Notes: generated by a model from the letters alone, not told the origin. A stretch of 64,000 bases of DNA from Alkaliphilus serpentinus (GCF_009017255.1 NZ_WBZB01000037.1:28007-92006), one strand, 5' to 3'. Counted from the first letter of the stretch, positions 43,645-53,038 are shown. Numbers and translations: made by a program.

Positions 43645-44961
43645 TTGAACTATCTTGATGCCATTCAATTTATTGAAACTTGTCAATCCCATAGTACTAG
43701 ACTAACCATTGAGAACATCCGTCTGGTTTTATCTCTTTTAGGGAACCCCCACAATCAACTGAAATTTATTCATGTAGCAGGCACCAATGGCAAGGGTTCT
43801 ACTTCTTCCTTTATTCATAGTATTTTATCCAGTGAAGGCTATCAGGTAGGGTTATATACCTCCCCCCACCTCCACTGCTATACCGACAGAATTAGAATTA
43901 ATGGAGTCAACATTAGCCAAGAGGAGTTTGCAGATATCCTATACCAAATCAAAAGAACTCTTCAACCAATGCTGGAGGCTGGGCTGCCATACCCTGCCAT
44001 GTTTGACCTGATTACTCTAGTAGCCTTCGTTTATTACCATAGAAAAAGAGTGGATTATGTAGTCTTTGAGGTTGGCTTAGGGGGCCTGAATGATGCCACC
44101 AATGTGATTGAAAAATCTTTAGCTTCTGTTATAACTCCCATCGGTATAGATCATGTAGACATCTTAGGCTCAACCATTGAAGAAATTGCAGCCCATAAAG
44201 CCGGTATCATTAAAAAGGAAGGTATAGTGATTTATCATTGGCAAGAACCAGCTGTGGAAGAGGTTATTCAGCAAACTGCAAAGGATCAAAATGCTAAAGC
44301 CTATAAAATTAATCAGGAGATGCTACAGCTACTAGAGGAGGATTTTAGTGGTCAGAGTTTCTTCTTTGAGGGAAGCTTTGCCATTTTACCGGAAGTGAAA
44401 ACAAGGATGCTGGGTAAACATCAGCTGTATAATGCTGCTGTAGCAATAGAAACCATACTGGCACTCAATCATCATGGCCTAATGAAGGTATCAAAGGAGG
44501 CCATATTAAGGGGGATTTCAACTAACTTTTGGCCAGGTAGACTTGAGATCTTATCCTTTAATCCCCTTATGCTAATAGATGGAGCCCATAATTTACCGGG
44601 TAGTGAAATTCTATCAGCAGCTATTAAAAGGTATTTTCCTAATAAGTCCATCACCTTAGTCATAGGAATTCTTTATAACAAAGATGTAACTGGAGTCTTA
44701 CATACTCTTTTACCCCTCTGCAATAGGGTGATCTTTACAAAACCAAATAACCGTAAAGCCACCGACCCTTCTCTATTGGCAATGGAAGCCCTACCCTACC
44801 AAAGGGAGGTACTTATCACCAACACCCTTGAGGAGGCTGTGGCTACTGTCCTACAGTCAGTTAAAGAGAATGAGGTAACGATATTTACTGGGTCTTTATA
44901 TCTTATCGGAGGTGTTCGCAAGCTGTTATTAAGCTATTTTGAGGGTGTAATGGCAAGCTAG
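43645..44961 (+). CDS. folC: Folylpolyglutamate synthase / dihydrofolate synthase
   Basis: 438 residues. P-loop HVAGTNGKGST (43-53), YTSPHLHCYTDRIRING, EVGLGGLNDATNVI near 147, AAHKAGIIKK near 190, and DGAHN near 313. Adds glutamates to folates (and to dihydropteroate in bifunctional forms). TTG start with AGGAGG seven bases before. Stands alone, divergent from the lysine operon. Confidence 0.94.
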   Translation: MNYLDAIQFIETCQSHSTRLTIENIRLVLSLLGNPHNQLKFIHVAGTNGKGSTSSFIHSILSSEGYQVGLYTSPHLHCYTDRIRINGVNISQEEFADILYQIKRTLQPMLEAGLPYPAMFDLITLVAFVYYHRKRVDYVVFEVGLGGLNDATNVIEKSLASVITPIGIDHVDILGSTIEEIAAHKAGIIKKEGIVIYHWQEPAVEEVIQQTAKDQNAKAYKINQEMLQLLEEDFSGQSFFFEGSFAILPEVKTRMLGKHQLYNAAVAIETILALNHHGLMKVSKEAILRGISTNFWPGRLEILSFNPLMLIDGAHNLPGSEILSAAIKRYFPNKSITLVIGILYNKDVTGVLHTLLPLCNRVIFTKPNNRKATDPSLLAMEALPYQREVLITNTLEEAVATVLQSVKENEVTIFTGSLYLIGGVRKLLLSYFEGVMAS

Positions 44962-44973
44962 GGAAAATCAAAT

Positions 44974-45042
44974 TAAGAATGAAGAATGAAGAATTCAGAA
45001 TGAAGGATTAAGGATTAGGGATTAAGAATGAAGGATTAAAAA
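44974..45042. repeat. Long degenerate heptad tract
   Basis: About ten 7-base units: AAGAATG, AAGAATG, AAGAATT, CAGAATG, AAGGATT, AAGGATT, AGGGATT, AAGAATG, AAGGATT. Purine-rich version of the heptads elsewhere. The rest of the interval up to 45170 is plain AT-rich DNA. Confidence 0.85.
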
Positions 45043-45170
45043 CTATGAATAAGATAGATTATAATGAAAGGTAAGATAATGAGGTGGAAAACAGAAAATT
45101 TAAAATATCTTAGAAATCAAAGCAAATTCCTGAAGAATTAAAAGAGTAATAGAATAAATTATAGTACAAG

Positions 45171-45206
45171 ACAAGGTGCCACGTCTTCGGCACCTTGTTT
45201 TATTTT
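45171..45206. terminator. Bidirectional terminator
   Basis: Stem ACAAGGTGCC/GGCACCTTGT, 8-base loop, then TTTATTTTATTT. The convergent 206-residue gene ends next to it. Confidence 0.85.
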
Positions 45207-45825
45207 ATTTAGTTTTAAAGTCTAGAGTTATCCCCTCAGGGGCTGAAATTTTAATATGTCCACTACCCTTTGCCATAGCACTGCCGGCTTTATCCTTGGT
45301 TAAGCCTCTGTCCTGATATCGATCAAACTGCCACATGTTTATCCATGAAGATGTAAAAATTACCTTTACGTTTTCCTTATAGCTATAATCAATATAAAGC
45401 TTATTCCCCTCTAGTCTCCCCAAAACCTTTGGATTAATATATTCATTTAGATCATATCCATTATAATTATTAATGGGTAACCGTGTTTCTATGATTATTT
45501 TTCCTTCAGGAGAATTCTCAAAGTCAACACCAAAAATGCTTAAGCTAGAATTTCTTAGTTTATCCTCATCAAGAGCATGAACTTCAATCCTTTCATCTGC
45601 TTGTAGGTGGGATATATCAATTTCTGTTTTAATATAATCGTCTATTACTACCGATTCTTCTTTGATACTTATATTACTAGAATAATTTTTTGATACCCTT
45701 TGGGAAGGTATGATTATGAAGGTAAATATGGCAATAACCATCACCACTACAACAATGGCCTTTGAAAAAGGGTTTTCTGATTTATGGTAGAGGGTATCTT
45801 TATTAATTGTAAAGGATATTAACAT
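45205..45825 (-). CDS. Membrane-anchored protein of unknown function in Ytr-type operon
   Basis: 206 residues. A helix at about 23-40 (IVVVVMVIAIFTFIIIP) is followed by an extracytoplasmic beta-rich region ending in SGHIKISAPEGITLDFKTK. No family recognised; repeats of alternating hydrophobic residues suggest an adhesin- or DUF4097-like sheet. The ribosome binding site is weak, so it may depend on translation of the previous gene ten bases away. Fourth and last gene of a GntR/ABC operon. Confidence 0.65.
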   Translation of the reverse strand: MLISFTINKDTLYHKSENPFSKAIVVVVMVIAIFTFIIIPSQRVSKNYSSNISIKEESVVIDDYIKTEIDISHLQADERIEVHALDEDKLRNSSLSIFGVDFENSPEGKIIIETRLPINNYNGYDLNEYINPKVLGRLEGNKLYIDYSYKENVKVIFTSSWINMWQFDRYQDRGLTKDKAGSAMAKGSGHIKISAPEGITLDFKTK

Positions 45826-45834
45826 TAATGAAAG

Positions 45835-46515
45835 TCAAATTACAATTCCCTTAAGAAAAAAGAACAGAATTTTGTTTTCATGGGTTATAAGCTTAACAAC
45901 TTCTATCAAGAAACTTTTAGCATAATCATTGTATACAAAAAAAGAAAGGGCAGTAGTCAAAATAATAAAACCATATATTTTAAACCTGCGAAGAATCACA
46001 GCTATAAAGGTTATTACTGAGGTAATTAGTGATAAATACATAAAATAAACTAAAAAACCTACTAGGGTATATTCAATATCAAAGCCATATACAATCACTA
46101 AATTATCCTTCATATTAGCTAAAATACCATAGATTCCATGTTGTAAAAAATAGATTACTAATGAGGCAATACTTAAAAGTAGTAAGTAGAAATAGTTTAT
46201 TAGCTGAGATGATAAAAACCTGCTGGTATTATTTTGGGGGTAAACTGAATAAAAGTGATTATTTGTTGTATAGGATACTGTCATATATAAGGACATAATA
46301 ACCCCTACTAAGAATATCAGGTAGGAGAAATTTAATCCATCTATTGTCTGGACACTATCCATTCTATTAAATACTACACTAAAGGTAAGAATTATATTTA
46401 GCAGCAACAGAAAAGCCAATATAAAAAATGGTCTTATCATGTCCCTTTTCTGCATCCTTAATTTAACTTTTGTTAGATTAATTGTATGCTCTCTTTCTAT
46501 TTTTTCCATAAACAT
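45835..46515 (-). CDS. ABC transporter permease-like membrane protein
   Basis: 226 residues with six predicted helices and a short basic N-terminus containing KVKLRMQKRDM. Typical size and layout of the small permeases in YtrCD/ABC-2-like systems. Its start overlaps the ATPase gene by 19 bases, so it is its partner. No substrate can be inferred. A second ATG at 46509 is an alternative start. Confidence 0.75.
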   Translation of the reverse strand: MFMEKIEREHTINLTKVKLRMQKRDMIRPFFILAFLLLLNIILTFSVVFNRMDSVQTIDGLNFSYLIFLVGVIMSLYMTVSYTTNNHFYSVYPQNNTSRFLSSQLINYFYLLLLSIASLVIYFLQHGIYGILANMKDNLVIVYGFDIEYTLVGFLVYFMYLSLITSVITFIAVILRRFKIYGFIILTTALSFFVYNDYAKSFLIEVVKLITHENKILFFFLKGIVI

Positions 46516-47402
46516 TTAAGCTCATCCTCCTTATGGTCTTGGGTCAAATATCCACATAAATCCTCTGGCCTAACCTTTGAAAGGGCTATGTTCCTTGCCT
46601 TTGTCATATCAATTAATTCTTCTGTTAATTTACCATAAATAATGCTAAAGCTGTCGAATTCACCAATTTTTGAATAGAGAACTTTTTTATCCCTACAATA
46701 ATCCTTCAGAACATCTCCTCTACCATCAGCACGATAGGCAATTTGTTGAATTTCTTCAATATCCTTATAGAACAAAAGCTTACCTTTGTTAATCAGAAGG
46801 ATTTCTGACAACATCCCTTCTAGCTCTGAAAGAATATGACTTGAGATGATTATTGTACGAGGATACTCACTGTAATCCCGTAGTAAAACTTCATAGGCGG
46901 CCTTTCGCACCGTTATATCCATTCCTAAAACCGGTTCATCCAGCATTGTTAACTCTGCTCTAGTGGCTAATGCACATATAAAGTTAAATGTACTCATCAT
47001 ACCCTGAGAAAGCTGTATGTATTTATCCTTTGAATTGATATCAAAAAACTTCAGAAGCTTTAGTGCAAAATACTCATCAAAGTTTTTATACATTATCTTA
47101 AAGCTATATATAATATCGATAAGCTTGATTTTCTTTGAATATTCAATGTTATGATATGTGTAGACAAGCTTTTCAGAAACCTCTAGGTTATTCATTGGCT
47201 CCCCATTCAAAACCATTAATTCTCCTTCATTCTTATCAAGCAACCCAGCACAAAGCTTCATAAATGTTGTTTTTCCAGAACCATTTCTACCAATTAGACC
47301 AATTAATCCGCCTTTATTTATATTAATTGATAAGTTGTCTATTGCTCTAACCTTTCCATAGGATTTTGTTAGTTCCTTCGCCCTTATTATAAAATCATCC
47401 AT
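46497..47402 (-). CDS. ABC transporter ATP-binding protein, YtrB-like
   Basis: About 301 residues. Walker A GRNGSGKTT near 39, signature LSQGM near 132 (in place of LSGGQ), Walker B LTMLDEPVLGMD near 155, H-loop SSHI near 190. After 210 comes a C-terminal extension of about 90 residues, common in antibiotic-type ABC ATPases. The ATG at 47402 is preferred to a GTG at 47411 that lies too near AGGAGGG. Operon with a GntR/YtrA regulator upstream. Confidence 0.85.
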   Translation of the reverse strand: MDDFIIRAKELTKSYGKVRAIDNLSININKGGLIGLIGRNGSGKTTFMKLCAGLLDKNEGELMVLNGEPMNNLEVSEKLVYTYHNIEYSKKIKLIDIIYSFKIMYKNFDEYFALKLLKFFDINSKDKYIQLSQGMMSTFNFICALATRAELTMLDEPVLGMDITVRKAAYEVLLRDYSEYPRTIIISSHILSELEGMLSEILLINKGKLLFYKDIEEIQQIAYRADGRGDVLKDYCRDKKVLYSKIGEFDSFSIIYGKLTEELIDMTKARNIALSKVRPEDLCGYLTQDHKEDELKCLWKK

Positions 47403-47422
47403 TATACTCACTCCCTCCTATA

Positions 47423-47785
47423 CTAAAAATATTTATTTATGATTTCAAATATATGATCCTTTGTAATACCAAGCTTATTGGCTTCAAAAATCAACTCCTT
47501 AACCATCACTTCAAAGCCCTCACTTTTTCTCTTTCTTAAGATCCTCTCCCTTGCCCCTTCGGCTACAGTCATTGCTAAACCCCTTTGTTTATGCAAAATT
47601 CCCTCAGAAACAAGAAGGTTTATACCTTTGGCCGCAGTAGCAGGATTCACATTTAGTTCTCTAGCAATGATCAGCTGGGAATAGCATTCTTCCCCTTCCT
47701 TTAAGCTTTCAGCGATTATATCATCTTCAATAGCTTCAGCTATTTGAACATATATGGGCTTTATGCTATCAAAATTAACCTGCAC
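47423..47785 (-). CDS. GntR-family regulator, YtrA subfamily
   Basis: 120 residues: winged HTH in the first 70 (PIYVQIAEAIEDDIIAESL, then SQLIIARELNVNPATAAKGI, then EGILHKQRGLAMTV) and a short C-terminal dimer helix, as in YtrA. GTG start, AAGGA upstream. YtrA proteins repress cell-wall-stress ABC operons, and the promoter here carries a perfect 16-bp palindrome over the -10 box, the likely autoregulatory site. Confidence 0.9.
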   Translation of the reverse strand: MQVNFDSIKPIYVQIAEAIEDDIIAESLKEGEECYSQLIIARELNVNPATAAKGINLLVSEGILHKQRGLAMTVAEGARERILRKRKSEGFEVMVKELIFEANKLGITKDHIFEIINKYF

Positions 47786-47801
47786 GGTCCTTCACCCTTT
47801 C

Positions 47802-47857
47802 TACTATACTACATTACCTATGTAATGTAGTATAGTATATAATGCTAAATTTGTCAA
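47802..47857 (-). promoter_or_regulatory. Promoter and operator of the YtrA-like operon
   Basis: TTGACA at 47852-47857 and TATACT at 47829-47834, spacer 17. A perfect inverted repeat, TACTATACTACATTAC and its mirror, spacer 4 (47802-47837), covers the -10 and start site. It would block RNA polymerase when bound by the GntR protein. Confidence 0.85.
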
Positions 47858-47919
47858 TGGCTTTTACTGAATACCGTAATAATACTTTTGCTTGGCTGAA
47901 AGTATTTTCTTATAATATC

Positions 47920-47950
47920 AAAACCCCGCCAATAATTTGACGGGGATTTT
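47920..47950. terminator. Terminator of the amidohydrolase gene
   Basis: Stem AAAACCCCG / CGGGG(a)TTTT with a 12-base loop, T-rich on both sides; lies 19 bases past the stop. Confidence 0.7.
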
Positions 47951-47968
47951 GAATGTATCGGATGATTT

Positions 47969-49441
47969 TTATTTAGTATTTATCCATAGGTGGGGCTCAT
48001 TCATAAAGTTTTTAACACCCCTTGAGGAATATCGTAAATCTTTTGGTAGCATGGCAATGTTTTGTCTCTTAACAAACTGTCCATACCCTTTATTACCCAC
48101 TACACCTTTATCTAAATCAAAGATTACTTTTCCTCTAAGGATGGTTTTAATGGGGCGACCCTTCACCTTAGTACCATGTAATGGATTGTACTTTGCCTTT
48201 GAGAAGGTTTGCTCCTGATCAATGGTCCACTCATGCTCAAGATCTACTATAGTAAAGTCCGCATCTGAACCAACCTCTAGGGCACCCTTCTTAGGATATA
48301 ATCCATAATGAATGGCAGCATTGGTGCTAGTTACATTTACCAGCTGTCTTAGAGTCAGTCTTCCCTTATTGTATCCTTCACTAATCATAATAGGCATCAT
48401 GGTTTCTACTCCAGGGATTCCGGGGAAAGCATCCCATATAGTCATTCCTTCCTTAGCCTTTTCTGTGATGATTTCATAGGGAGCATGGTCTGTACCGATA
48501 AAGTCTACACTTCCGTTGGCTAAGCCCTCCCAAAGCTCTTGATTATCTCTTTTAGATTTTAAAGGAGGGGCTATTTTTGCAAAGGCCCCGTGCTCAGTCA
48601 TGGCATCCTGATAATCTAAGATTAGATAATGTGGACAGGTTTCAGAGGTTACATCAATCCCCCTCTTTTTAGCCTCCCCTATTAATTTTGCACCAACACC
48701 GCTACCCATATGGACGATGTGGGCTCTTGCACCAGTATCCTCAGCATAGCTAATAACAAGTTCGATAGCAACCTTCTCTACAAGCTGGTTCCTAGCCTCA
48801 GCCCAAGCAGGAGCATCTGTTCTTCCTTCCCTTGCAAACTTCTTAGTATAAAAATCAGCTAATGCGAAATTTTCAGCATGAACACCTATTGGCAGTCCGG
48901 TTTTAGCTACTGCCCTAAAGCACTCAAGCATTTCTGGGTCTGTAACCCTTGGATAGGTAGGTACAGAGGGTGTCATATATACCTTAAATCCGCATACCCC
49001 TTCATCAGCTTGCTCCTGAACCACTTGAAGATCATCATTCTTTACATCTTCTCCGGTAACTCCACCCCAAAGGGCATAATCTACTATGGCGTTATCCTTG
49101 ATAGCATTAATTTTATTGTGTAATTGATCAACGCTTCTTACAGAAGGCTTTGAGCAGCAGGGCATATCCATGATTGTTGTGATTCCACCAGCAGCCGCCG
49201 AGGAAGTACCTGTAAAAAAATCCTCCCTATGGGTAAATCCTGGATCCATAAAATGGGTATGGGAGTCGAAGCCTCCTGGGATTACTAAATTCCCTTCTGC
49301 ATCTATAACATCCTTTGCTTCAATATTACTTGCATCCTGGATAAACCCTTCTATTTTCTCATTCTTTACCAGGATGTTTGTTGTTACTGTGTCATTTTCA
49401 CCCTTTGGAATTTTAGCATTTTTAATGATTAAATCTACCAT
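47969..49441 (-). CDS. Cyclic amidohydrolase (allantoinase/dihydroorotase-like)
   Basis: 490 residues. Metal motifs in order: GGFDSHTHFMDPG near 54-66, GFKVYM near 150 (carbamylated Lys), GVHAEN near 183, HIVHMGSG near 237, ETCPHYL near 265 and GTDHAPY near 317. The pattern is that of the allantoinase/dihydroorotase/hydantoinase group. No pyr or purine-degradation genes lie nearby, so the substrate is uncertain. Followed on the same strand by nothing, preceded by a small stress-type protein gene. GAAGGGA before the ATG. Confidence 0.82.
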   Translation of the reverse strand: MVDLIIKNAKIPKGENDTVTTNILVKNEKIEGFIQDASNIEAKDVIDAEGNLVIPGGFDSHTHFMDPGFTHREDFFTGTSSAAAGGITTIMDMPCCSKPSVRSVDQLHNKINAIKDNAIVDYALWGGVTGEDVKNDDLQVVQEQADEGVCGFKVYMTPSVPTYPRVTDPEMLECFRAVAKTGLPIGVHAENFALADFYTKKFAREGRTDAPAWAEARNQLVEKVAIELVISYAEDTGARAHIVHMGSGVGAKLIGEAKKRGIDVTSETCPHYLILDYQDAMTEHGAFAKIAPPLKSKRDNQELWEGLANGSVDFIGTDHAPYEIITEKAKEGMTIWDAFPGIPGVETMMPIMISEGYNKGRLTLRQLVNVTSTNAAIHYGLYPKKGALEVGSDADFTIVDLEHEWTIDQEQTFSKAKYNPLHGTKVKGRPIKTILRGKVIFDLDKGVVGNKGYGQFVKRQNIAMLPKDLRYSSRGVKNFMNEPHLWINTK

Positions 49442-49499
49442 TCATATGCTCCCTTCATTGATTGTTTTTAGTTTAACCCTTCCATCAATACCCATAATT

Positions 49500-49859
49500 C
49501 TATAATATTGCTCCCCCTGCCTCTTCAACGATTTTTGCAATACGATTGTTATCCCTTGGACCAGCAGTAATTGCTATTTTGTAATCCAAACTGACAGTTT
49601 CCTCAAATCCAGCCATACCGCTAACCATTGGATTTGCAGCCATTAGGGGGGATTGATGGCTTTCCACAGCCGATGCTCCTGATTTTAGGACTAAATCAGA
49701 AAGGGTAGCTCCAGTAGCTGTTCCAGCAACATTTTGCCTAGCATTATAATTTTCCATGTGATCATCCTTTAAATCCAACGTTGCATCGATACCCATAACC
49801 CTAAGCTTATAAATTGTATCATTGGCTGCCTTTAAATTATTAAAATAAGCCTCAATCAT
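49500..49859 (-). CDS. YflT-like general-stress-type small protein
   Basis: 119 residues: an N-terminal ferredoxin-like strand pattern (MIEAYFNNLKAANDTIYKLR), a Gly/Ala/Ser-rich middle (NVAGTATGATLSD, MVSGMAGFEETVS) and a C-terminal ITAGPRDNNRIAKIVEEAGG. This resembles the heat-induced stress protein YflT/DUF1269 group, in which two similar halves flank a glycine-rich loop. It lies 58 bases before the amidohydrolase gene. Function unknown. Confidence 0.55.
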   Translation of the reverse strand: MIEAYFNNLKAANDTIYKLRVMGIDATLDLKDDHMENYNARQNVAGTATGATLSDLVLKSGASAVESHQSPLMAANPMVSGMAGFEETVSLDYKIAITAGPRDNNRIAKIVEEAGGAIL

Positions 49860-49930
49860 TCAACCATCCTTTCCTAATATATTGTTAATTCCTTATATTA
49901 TTTTGACTTAAATACCTATTATCTATTCTT

Positions 49931-49972
49931 AAAAAAGACCATCCTATGAGAATAACCTCATAAAATGGTCTT
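49931..49972 (-). terminator. Terminator of the SleB-like gene
   Basis: Nested stems AAGACCAT/ATGGTCTT and TATGAG/CTCATA, then TTTTTT on the minus strand. Confidence 0.85.
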
Positions 49973-49979
49973 AAATATC

Positions 49980-50876
49980 TTAATGATAAAAATCATGATC
50001 TCCGATGGTCATAGAATATTTTCGATTTTCCAAAATCCAAAAGTTTGTAGATTTTGTTGGGTTTAGAAAATACAAAGCATCTCCCACTGGTCTTTCACCC
50101 TTTAATGCCGCTTTAGCTGCCTCTATGCTTTCTTGACTTGGGTTATTATAGATTGTTCCATCAATTACAGGTGAAAATTGAGTATAGCCATGCTGTTTGT
50201 CAAAAACTACACCCTTTATGGTATTGGGAAAGATACTGCTCTTTACTCTATTTAAAACTACATTCCCTACTGCTACCTTTCCGATGTAAGGCTCTCCTTG
50301 GGCTTCGGCATGAATGATTCTACTTAGCCAATATAAGTCCTCACTGTCACGGTTTCCACCCCTAGATGGCTGTCTTTGGTCCGTTAAAGCCAATACCTGA
50401 CCAACCTTTATTGAATCATTGTAAAGACTGTTATATTGCTTAAGGGTTTCAATAGATAAGCCCGACCTTATAGCAATAAAATAAAGGGTATCATTTGCCT
50501 TAACTGTATATTCACTTCCTGTAATTGGCTCTAGCTCTTTATTCTCTGGTTTTATCTCTTTTTTCTCTGGTTCAATTACTTTTTCATCTTTAGACTCTTC
50601 CACCAATTCATCTTTCTTATCCTCCTCCTGAGTAAACGGAGGATATGTATTAGGCTCCTTTACATCCACTTCACGATCTTCATTGTTATCTGATGAATTA
50701 GATCCCTGGGAATGGTCCTTTTCTTCAATGATGAGGTCTTCCTTCAATGTATCTTCATAATTTTGAGAATGGATAGTAGTACCCACCATTAGAGCATAGG
50801 AAGAAAGTGATACTAAAAATACTGTTACGATGGCATAAATAATATATTTATTTGTTCCTTTTAAATATTTATTCAA
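49980..50876 (-). CDS. LysM-SleB-type cell wall hydrolase
   Basis: 298 residues. Membrane anchor at about 11-28, a Glu/Lys-rich linker to 115 (KDELVEESKDEKVIEPEKKE), a LysM module at about 122-165 (YTVKANDTLYFIAIRSGLS, then LKQYNSL, then VGQVLAL), and a hydrolase domain: LYWLSRIIHAEAQGEPYIGK with catalytic Glu, AVGNVVLNRV, FDKQHGYTQFSPV and DALYFLNP. This is the Hydrolase_2 (SleB/CwlJ) family of cortex-lytic enzymes. Predicted to act outside the membrane on spore cortex or wall. TTG start with GGGGGG upstream. Confidence 0.9.
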   Translation of the reverse strand: MNKYLKGTNKYIIYAIVTVFLVSLSSYALMVGTTIHSQNYEDTLKEDLIIEEKDHSQGSNSSDNNEDREVDVKEPNTYPPFTQEEDKKDELVEESKDEKVIEPEKKEIKPENKELEPITGSEYTVKANDTLYFIAIRSGLSIETLKQYNSLYNDSIKVGQVLALTDQRQPSRGGNRDSEDLYWLSRIIHAEAQGEPYIGKVAVGNVVLNRVKSSIFPNTIKGVVFDKQHGYTQFSPVIDGTIYNNPSQESIEAAKAALKGERPVGDALYFLNPTKSTNFWILENRKYSMTIGDHDFYH

Positions 50877-50966
50877 TTATAAGCCCCCCTTCTATCCTAA
50901 GATTTTAGCATACAAAGGGGTGCAGTGTACATATTTTCAAGGGTTGTAACTTTTACCACTATTGGT

Positions 50967-51179
50967 TTATTTAAATAAACCCTCCATCAATTTCTTAATT
51001 TTTATTCGTCTCTTTAGGGTCTCGGCCTTGTCTAGGGTAATGCTTATTGGATTTATAATAATTACATCTCCTTCCTTTGCATTGGAAGGTAATTTTTTCA
51101 TATCTATTCTTTCGAAAGCTCCATCTATTTCTACTATAGCGTATACACCCTCAAACCTATCGATTATCCCTCTTTTCAT
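50967..51179 (-). CDS. DUF3006 protein
   Basis: 70 residues, single small domain: RGIIDRFEGVYAIVEIDG, then LPSNAKEGDVIIIN and a basic helix KRRIKIKKLMEGLFK. Matches the DUF3006 pattern, often found near nucleases or hydrolases in Firmicutes. AAGGAGG nine bases before the ATG. Function unknown. Confidence 0.85.
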   Translation of the reverse strand: MKRGIIDRFEGVYAIVEIDGAFERIDMKKLPSNAKEGDVIIINPISITLDKAETLKRRIKIKKLMEGLFK

Positions 51180-51237
51180 AAGCTGCCTCCTTACAATTGT
51201 TTTCTTTGTCCATGATACTTGTATTGGTTTTTAGAAA

Positions 51238-52062
51238 TTAGTAAGTAATATGATAAACATCTGTACGCCTATGCTTTAATAAGGGTAGCTGTTGTCTTAT
51301 TTTTTCTAGGTAATCTAAGTCAATTTCACCAGTTATGATTTCTTCCCCTTCACCTGCCATAGCAATAAAATCCCCCCATGGGTTGGCTATAGCAGAATGA
51401 CCATAGGGCTGGTAGCTGGCCTTCATATTCCTTGCCGGTGATGCTGCTACAAAATATACTTGATTATCTATTGCCCTAACCTTAATTAAATCCTTCCAGT
51501 GGGCTGGCCCGGTGGTCATATTAAAGGCTGCTGGAATCACTATGATTTCTGCCCCCTCCAGTACCATTAATCTCATCAATTCTGGAAATCTCATATCGTA
51601 GCATATAGCCACCCCAATTTTACAGAAATCTGTTTCTATCACTGTGGGTATATTACCTCGACCCAATGTCTCAGACTCCTTAAAGGTTATTTCTCCCTCT
51701 ATATCAATATCAAATAAATGCATCTTTCTATGACTGCCTAGAAGCTTCCCTTCCTGATTGAAAATGTAAGAGGTATTGTATATTTTATCCCCTTCCCTTT
51801 CAGAAATCGACCCACCTATTATGTAGACTCCCAGCTCCTTTGCCAAACTCGACAGCATTCCAGCTGTTGGCCCTGGATATTCCTCAGCAAATCCAGGAAA
51901 ATAGGAATTATTGTAGGGGCAATTAAACATTTCTGGTAGGACAACCAAATTAGCTCCATCATCGTTAACAGCCCTTCTAATCATATCTTCTGCTTTTTTA
52001 AGGTTATCTTCCTTTTTATCAGACACCATCATTTGACACACCGAAAGGGTAAGCTTTTTCAC
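51238..52062 (-). CDS. Carbon-nitrogen hydrolase (omega-amidase-like)
   Basis: About 274 residues. Catalytic triad of the nitrilase family: Glu in VVLPEMFNCPY near 41, Lys in GSHRKMHLFD near 110, Cys in VAICYDMRFPELMR near 150. YNTSYIFNQEG and HWKDLIKVRAIDNQVY are usual for the Nit2/omega-amidase branch, which hydrolyses alpha-ketoglutaramate or deaminated glutathione. The GTG at 52062 has a well-spaced GGAAGG; the ATG at 52071 abuts it. Confidence 0.88.
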   Translation of the reverse strand: MKKLTLSVCQMMVSDKKEDNLKKAEDMIRRAVNDDGANLVVLPEMFNCPYNNSYFPGFAEEYPGPTAGMLSSLAKELGVYIIGGSISEREGDKIYNTSYIFNQEGKLLGSHRKMHLFDIDIEGEITFKESETLGRGNIPTVIETDFCKIGVAICYDMRFPELMRLMVLEGAEIIVIPAAFNMTTGPAHWKDLIKVRAIDNQVYFVAASPARNMKASYQPYGHSAIANPWGDFIAMAGEGEEIITGEIDLDYLEKIRQQLPLLKHRRTDVYHITY

Positions 52063-52157
52063 AGAAATCATCCTTCCTTATATTTATAGGTTTATTTGAT
52101 TATTTTTGATATACCCATTAAAATATATAATATAATTCAATTAAGGGGGCAAAAATC

Positions 52158-52871
52158 ATGAGAACGATTATTTGGTTTGTTTATTTTTGGTTACATTTAA
52201 TATATGTATCCATTTACATACCCTCAGTAAAGAGGCTGATGAAAAAGGGTGCTATAGATGAAAGACGAAGGTTAGTTCAAAAAATTGCCTATAACTGGTC
52301 AAGGAAGCTTATTGGGCTTACAGGTAGTACTATTGAGGTTGAAGGCCTTGAAAATATCCCAAGGGGTCCAGTTCTTTTTGCCAGTAATCATCAGGGAAAC
52401 TTTGATATTCCCTTACTACTTGCCAACATTCCTAAGCCAGTGGCCTTTGTTGCCAAAATAGAATTAAAAAAACTTCCTCTGGTTAGTAGTTGGATGGAGT
52501 ATATGGAGTGTGTTTTTATCGATAGAAAGGATATGCGGCAATCCTTAAGGACCATTGGATCTGCCATTGAAATACTAAAGTCTGGACAGTCAATGGTTAT
52601 ATTCCCTGAAGGTACCCGTAGCAAATCCAGTGAGATACAGCCCTTTAAGCCTGGTAGCTTAAAGATGGCAGCCAGAGCTGGAGTTAAAATTGTTCCAGTA
52701 ACGATTATAGATTCCTATAAAATTATGGAGGCCAACAACAATAAAATTAAGCCAGCAAAGGTTAAGATCATCTTCTCAAACCCAATTGAAACTGAGGACT
52801 TAGATAAAGCAACGGATTTAACGGTAAAAACCTTTCAGGTTATAAAAGAAAATTTACAAAAACCCGTCTAG
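52158..52871 (+). CDS. plsC: 1-acyl-sn-glycerol-3-phosphate acyltransferase
   Basis: 237 residues. One N-terminal helix, then NHQGNFD with His78 and Asp83 (HX4D), FIDRKDMRQSL near 117 and FPEGTRSKS near 153, the PlsC signatures. It adds the second acyl chain in phosphatidate synthesis at the membrane. AAGGGGGC before the ATG. Single gene. Confidence 0.92.
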   Translation: MRTIIWFVYFWLHLIYVSIYIPSVKRLMKKGAIDERRRLVQKIAYNWSRKLIGLTGSTIEVEGLENIPRGPVLFASNHQGNFDIPLLLANIPKPVAFVAKIELKKLPLVSSWMEYMECVFIDRKDMRQSLRTIGSAIEILKSGQSMVIFPEGTRSKSSEIQPFKPGSLKMAARAGVKIVPVTIIDSYKIMEANNNKIKPAKVKIIFSNPIETEDLDKATDLTVKTFQVIKENLQKPV

Positions 52872-52968
52872 GGATAAATTTCCTAAAATTTGCTTTTTCT
52901 TAGCTTATACAGTTATTATATCATCCATTTTGATCTTTTTAAAATTTATCCAAAGGGTTATAAAAATA

Positions 52969-53013
52969 AGGTGCAGCTTAAAATGATTTAATTGGTCACT
53001 TCAATCTGCACCT
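52969..53013 (-). terminator. Terminator of the moaC gene
   Basis: AGGTGCAG/CTGCACCT stem with a long AT-rich loop; minus-strand tail TTATTTTTA. Confidence 0.6.
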
Positions 53014-53038
53014 GTTTGAATAGTAAATGTAGTCTTCT

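Noticed and set aside
44974..45042. CRISPR-like array
   Set aside because: Units are 7 bases, contiguous and degenerate; there are no spacers and no cas genes.
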